From: Poa pratensis
Taxonomy: Eukaryota > Streptophyta > Magnoliopsida > Poales > Poaceae
DNA length: 64,000 nt
Reading direction: 5' to 3'
Assembly (NCBI GenBank): GCA_947311845.1
Contig: CAMZMU010000040.1
Span: forward strand, 56,314,330 to 56,378,329
Shown piece by piece: positions 60,581-64,000 of this stretch (the first letter of the stretch is position 1; every line of letters starts with the position of its first letter). The translations under genes were made by a program, and so were the position numbers. The notes beneath the pieces were generated by a model. The model was not told where the DNA came from. It saw only the letters and a list, made by a program, of their open reading frames with translations, and did no database searches.

Positions 60581-62259
60581 TATATGCCGTGAATTTGGTG
60601 GAGAAGCAATGGACGAAAGTGCCTCTCCAGAGTGTATCAGTGCTGAAGAGCTGCATGAACTAATTGTGGTATTCGGCATAATAAAATAAGTTAGCACTTA
60701 TCAGAGAATTTTTCATGATAGATGTGTTATCAACTCGGGTATAAGAATTACAATGTCCTGAGTTTTTTTCCTTATTAATGATTTTATGCCATGCAATTGT
60801 CTCTGTTTATGATCCAGTGGTGTAACCAGCAACCAGAGTGTTGTGTTCACCTTCCGTTCTACCCTGATTCTTTTGGCCTGATATCCAAATGATCAGGATC
60901 ACTTCTTATTTAACTGAAGATCTGTAGCAGAACTGTGCTGAAACTGTAGGTACTAAAAATGCACAACCTCATGTGCCCTATGGCAAACACTTGCAATGGT
61001 AAATCGACAAGCAATTGGTTCTGGTGGGTACATGCTTTCTTCAATTGCTATTCCGTATTGCCCGTGAAGTTATAAGCATATATGCATTTGTCAGACCGCA
61101 TCAAATACAAGAGCATTTCTTAATTTTGTTGCTATCTTTACCATTTTATTGCTGTCTTTTGTGCTATCTATTATGACACTGATGAGTACAAGAGAAGGTA
61201 GTAACGTCTACCATAGTACCCTGTAAATACACTTGCTTATTTCTTAATTTTGGATGTAGCAGCCTAATTAACACGACCTCACCGCAAGCTAATCCATAAA
61301 AGCGTCTCGAATATATATCGTGCTCCTGTATGTTATGTAGATTGAGATAAAGCATACAACACAGTGGTAGAGATAGTCCACACCCTTCTGTTTCTAGATA
61401 AATGATGTTCTACATGTAATATTTGGATGGGAGCATGATATGGAAAAAAAATAAGGAAATACCTGTTATGTGCAACTGCAATCCCTGAAGTGTTCATTGA
61501 TCTTTGGGCCCACTTTGTATATTTTTGTTTGTTAACCCTCTCTTCTCAAATTATTTCTACTGTTTCCTCAGTATACAGTATTGAGTCATGATTCTCCTTG
61601 CATGCTCTCTCCAGCATTGTTGTACGATTTGTGTTAAATAACACAACTAGCTTGAGTAAAATGCACAATGTCACCTCAAATCAGGTGATTTTCTATTTTT
61701 TTCAAATTTATTGTTCGGTGTGTTGGTTCCTTTTTTGTTTTACGCAATTCAACCCAACATGCTTCTGTCGCCCAATTAAGTCACCAAATATATTTTGGAG
61801 AAACAATCGATTTTTTTTACTTAAACATATTGTATCATCCGTATAAATTGAAACATATATGATCAGAATATATCTCTCGTAAAACAGAAAGCCACACCTA
61901 ATTCTTTCGAAGTCGCTGCCTCTACCTCAATCTTTCAGTTTACTTTTCTTCTAGCATCCCACAAAAAACCTGCAGAAGACCAAGCATGCGCAAGATAAGT
62001 TGATCTAATCTCATAATTTTCTCCCGATCATCCCTGTTGGATTAAGATCAACATGGACAACACCATTGATGTGCAGGAGATTAAAGGAGGTGAAGGGGTT
62101 GTTGCTTGCTCGCATGTTTCATTCATTTGTGCATGAATTAAACCCTACATGGTGTTATATTTTTTTTAGGTTTAAGGCGGTCGTATCCGCCATCCGATTA
62201 GATAGAATAGAGTTTTATGTACAGAATTTTGAGAAAGGTAAAAAACCCTCTACAAACCC
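60581..62259. other. Intergenic, no supported gene
   Basis: AT-rich sequence downstream of the small protein gene. No coding sequence or clear element visible. Confidence 0.4.
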
Positions 62260-62446
62260 CCTACATGGTGTTATAGATGCCCTCATCGCTGGCGTGCTAG
62301 CCTTCTGGGGCAAAGTGATTTCTGCAAAGTTGCGAGGCTTCTCTCATGTAGTGATCGAGACTGATTGTTTAGCCTCGTGTCACGATGGTTGTTCTATTGT
62401 GGCGCCTATTTTGGATGAAGTTAGGGAGTTCGCGTTCAGTTTTTGA
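62260..62446 (+). pseudogene. RNase H-like (retroelement-type) fragment
   Basis: The frame ALIAGVLAFWGKVISAKLRG then FSHVVIETDCLASCH and 'VAPILDEVREFAFSF' matches the RNase H-like domain of plant non-LTR-derived proteins, where 'GFSxVxIExDC' includes a catalytic Asp. Only the middle of the domain is present and it is not linked to a reverse transcriptase. Confidence 0.65.
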
Positions 62447-62975
62447 TTCTTTTTCACTGGGCAGAGCTACAGTGTAAATGGCCAGTGTCAAATGACACCC
62501 ATGGCTAAGACATAATCCCTTTGTTGCTACAATGCGTAAGAAAAATGTGACCCATCTGCAAATTTGTGTTACTAGCTGTTCTGACCCATCGACAATTTTT
62601 TGGGGCTTCGCCCGGCTCACATATGTACGAAGTTTGCTTGCATCACGGAGCTTACCAGTACTCCTGAGAGCCCAGTTTCTTTTTCCCGAGAGAAGCCCAG
62701 ATTTTATTATGAAAATCTTCCAATATGATTGTGCGGGAAGCATAGTTTAATAACTACCGAAATTCTACGCAAAAAGTAAAAAAGAATAACTAATTTAGGG
62801 GAAAAATTAAAAACAAAGGGGTGAGCAAATATTTTCTGTGCTGTTTAGAATGGAGGCCCATTTCTAACTGAGCTGGAAGCAGCCCACTTGGCTCGCCTTT
62901 GTCCTCCCCACTTCGGCTTCTCGCTGCCCTTGCACGCACTCGCAGCGGCGCCGGCGATCTCCCGCCCCGCCAACA
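62447..62975. other. Upstream region of the right-edge gene
   Basis: GC-rich from about 62870, probably the 5' UTR. No gene otherwise. Confidence 0.4.
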
Positions 62976-63902
62976 ATGGCGCCTCCTTCCCTCGACGACC
63001 TCAAGCACCTGCTCGCCGAGGTAGCTTCCCGACCTCCCCGCGGCGGCCCCTCCTCCTCCCCTGGCGGCGATTCACTCTCCGCCTCCATCTCCTCCCTCGC
63101 GGCGGCCCTCAACCCCAGCGCCCCCTCCCCCGCCTCCGCCTCCGGAACCAGGGTTCTCGACGCCGCGCTCTCCCTCATGTGCTTCGACCCACACGAGGCA
63201 AGCCTTCCGTCCTCGACCACTGCAGTAACCCACCTCTCCGTGACCCTTGCTTGGTTCGTGGTGTAAGCGAGCGCGCGTTTTCATTGCAGGTGGATAGGGC
63301 TCGCCTGGACTGCCTAGTCCGCACCATCGTCTCCGCGCTCTCCGATTCGGTATCGTGCCGAGTGGTCCGGACAGACGAACGCATCGGCGGCGGCGAGATG
63401 CTCTGCGTCGGGAGCTCCGTCTCACCAGGGGACTGCCGCGAGCTGGTCCGCTCCTCTGCCGCCCTCCTCCAGAAATTTGGGGATCGTGATGGTTAGATCC
63501 CCACCCCCGGACCGCCTCCTTGAACGAACTTGCCATTTCAGTTCAGTGCTTACCGCATGAAATTTATCTTTGCCCCTCCTCTCATGCTGTAGTTAATGTT
63601 ATATTTTCGTTAATGCCGACATTTTCTCTTGTGCAGTTGCCGGTCACTCTTATCATCTTCTGCATACTGTGGTGAAAACGGTGCTGCTATCTCCGCGGTA
63701 CCAGTCTCTCTTTCCTTTACCATATTACAGAGAAGATGGAGAAAACAGTTATGAAATGGGTACCATCCCTATGGATTTAACAATGCATCCATCTTATCAA
63801 GTGCTTCTCAGCGATGACTCCATCCCGCCGAGGTATGCTTGGGACAGTTATAAATGGGCCAACATAGTGCTAGCATTCATGAACTATTTATTTCAAGATG
63901 GG
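62976..63902 (+). CDS. Right-edge gene, first three exons, helical-repeat-like protein
   Basis: Exons 62976-63197, 63290-63491 and 63637-63902 (continuing beyond the window) join in phase. Residues 1-74 start MAPPSLDDLKHLLAEVASRP, with a Ser/Pro/Gly-rich part and 'VLDAALSLMCFDPHE'. Exon 2 gives 'VDRARLDCLVRTIVSALSDS', 'CRELVRSSAALLQKFGD'. Exon 3 gives 'HTVVKTVLLSPRYQSLFPLP' and 'WDSYKWANIVLAFMNYLFQD'. The many short helices suggest an ARM/HEAT-type protein; a plant TTI2-like member of the TELO2 complex is a possibility that I cannot confirm. The first intron has a GC donor (GAG|GCAAGC), a recognised minor donor type. It is truncated by the window edge, not by mutation. Confidence 0.7.
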
Positions 63903-64000
63903 GTATAATATTCGGTGCTTTCTTCTAGTATGTTTCAACACATTTATTGTTTTGGCCACGAACATGATATATTGATATATGAAAAATAAAGAAATGCATG

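Noticed and set aside
62560..62640. Possible Helitron 3' end (TTACTAGCTG with a GGGGCTTCGCCC hairpin)
   Set aside because: The hairpin is too far from the CTAG and no matching 5' end is visible.

Overview
This is a plant nuclear window, almost certainly from a grass of the Pooideae type. I infer this from GC-rich first exons on an AT-rich background, Stowaway-type MITEs with CTCCCTCCGT ends, grass-type Helitrons and the LTR families present. I cannot name the species. Coordinates given for split genes come from joining exons by hand at splice signals and checking phase and protein continuity.

Layout, left to right. (1) 1.5-6.5 kb (+): a seven-exon secreted saposin-B-like protein whose fourth intron holds an inverted-repeat element and a complete Helitron; its last exon is frameshifted just before a -KSEL end. 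(2) 7.2-17.1 kb: two paralogous genes with an MCA/MLKL-type N-terminal helical domain and fast-evolving Gln/Ser/Ala repeat tails. The first is broken by two 1-bp losses in its 54-bp repeats; the second is open. Between them lie a 5'-truncated LINE, a Stowaway MITE and a 3.9-kb Helitron. (3) 17.3-23.7 kb: a one-exon membrane protein, the BRISC/BRCA1-A subunit BABAM1 (MERIT40), and a two-exon minus-strand gene of unknown function. (4) 24.2-48.5 kb: a cysteine-synthase (O-acetylserine thiol-lyase-like) cluster, all on the minus strand: decayed fragments at 24.2-26.1 kb and two full-length copies, A (35.1-37.9 kb) and B (44.9-47.9 kb), made by a tandem duplication. An H3.1-type histone gene with unusual substitutions sits inside the cluster. 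The cluster is heavily invaded: two more Helitrons, two solo LTRs of one family in opposite orientation, a LINE with a solo LTR nested in it, a hAT-type element, MITEs and a dead PIF/Harbinger transposase. (5) 49.7-56.1 kb (minus): a small two-exon protein and a complete twelve-exon NAP1 histone chaperone ending in a CKQQ prenylation box. (6) 57-64 kb: repeats, a 65-residue Ala-rich protein gene behind a 5'-UTR intron, an RNase H-like fragment, and the first three exons of a gene that runs off the right edge.

Functional links. Histone H3 and its chaperone NAP1 lie 23 kb apart and both carry a telo-box (AAACCCTA) close upstream of the start codon; this is not an operon and the link may be chance. 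The two cysteine-synthase copies share the same departures from the canonical active-site loops and differ from each other in splice-site integrity, so they look like a diverging or degrading paralogue pair. The strongest structural evidence in the window is for transposon insertions, several of which have exact target-site duplications and paralogous empty sites.
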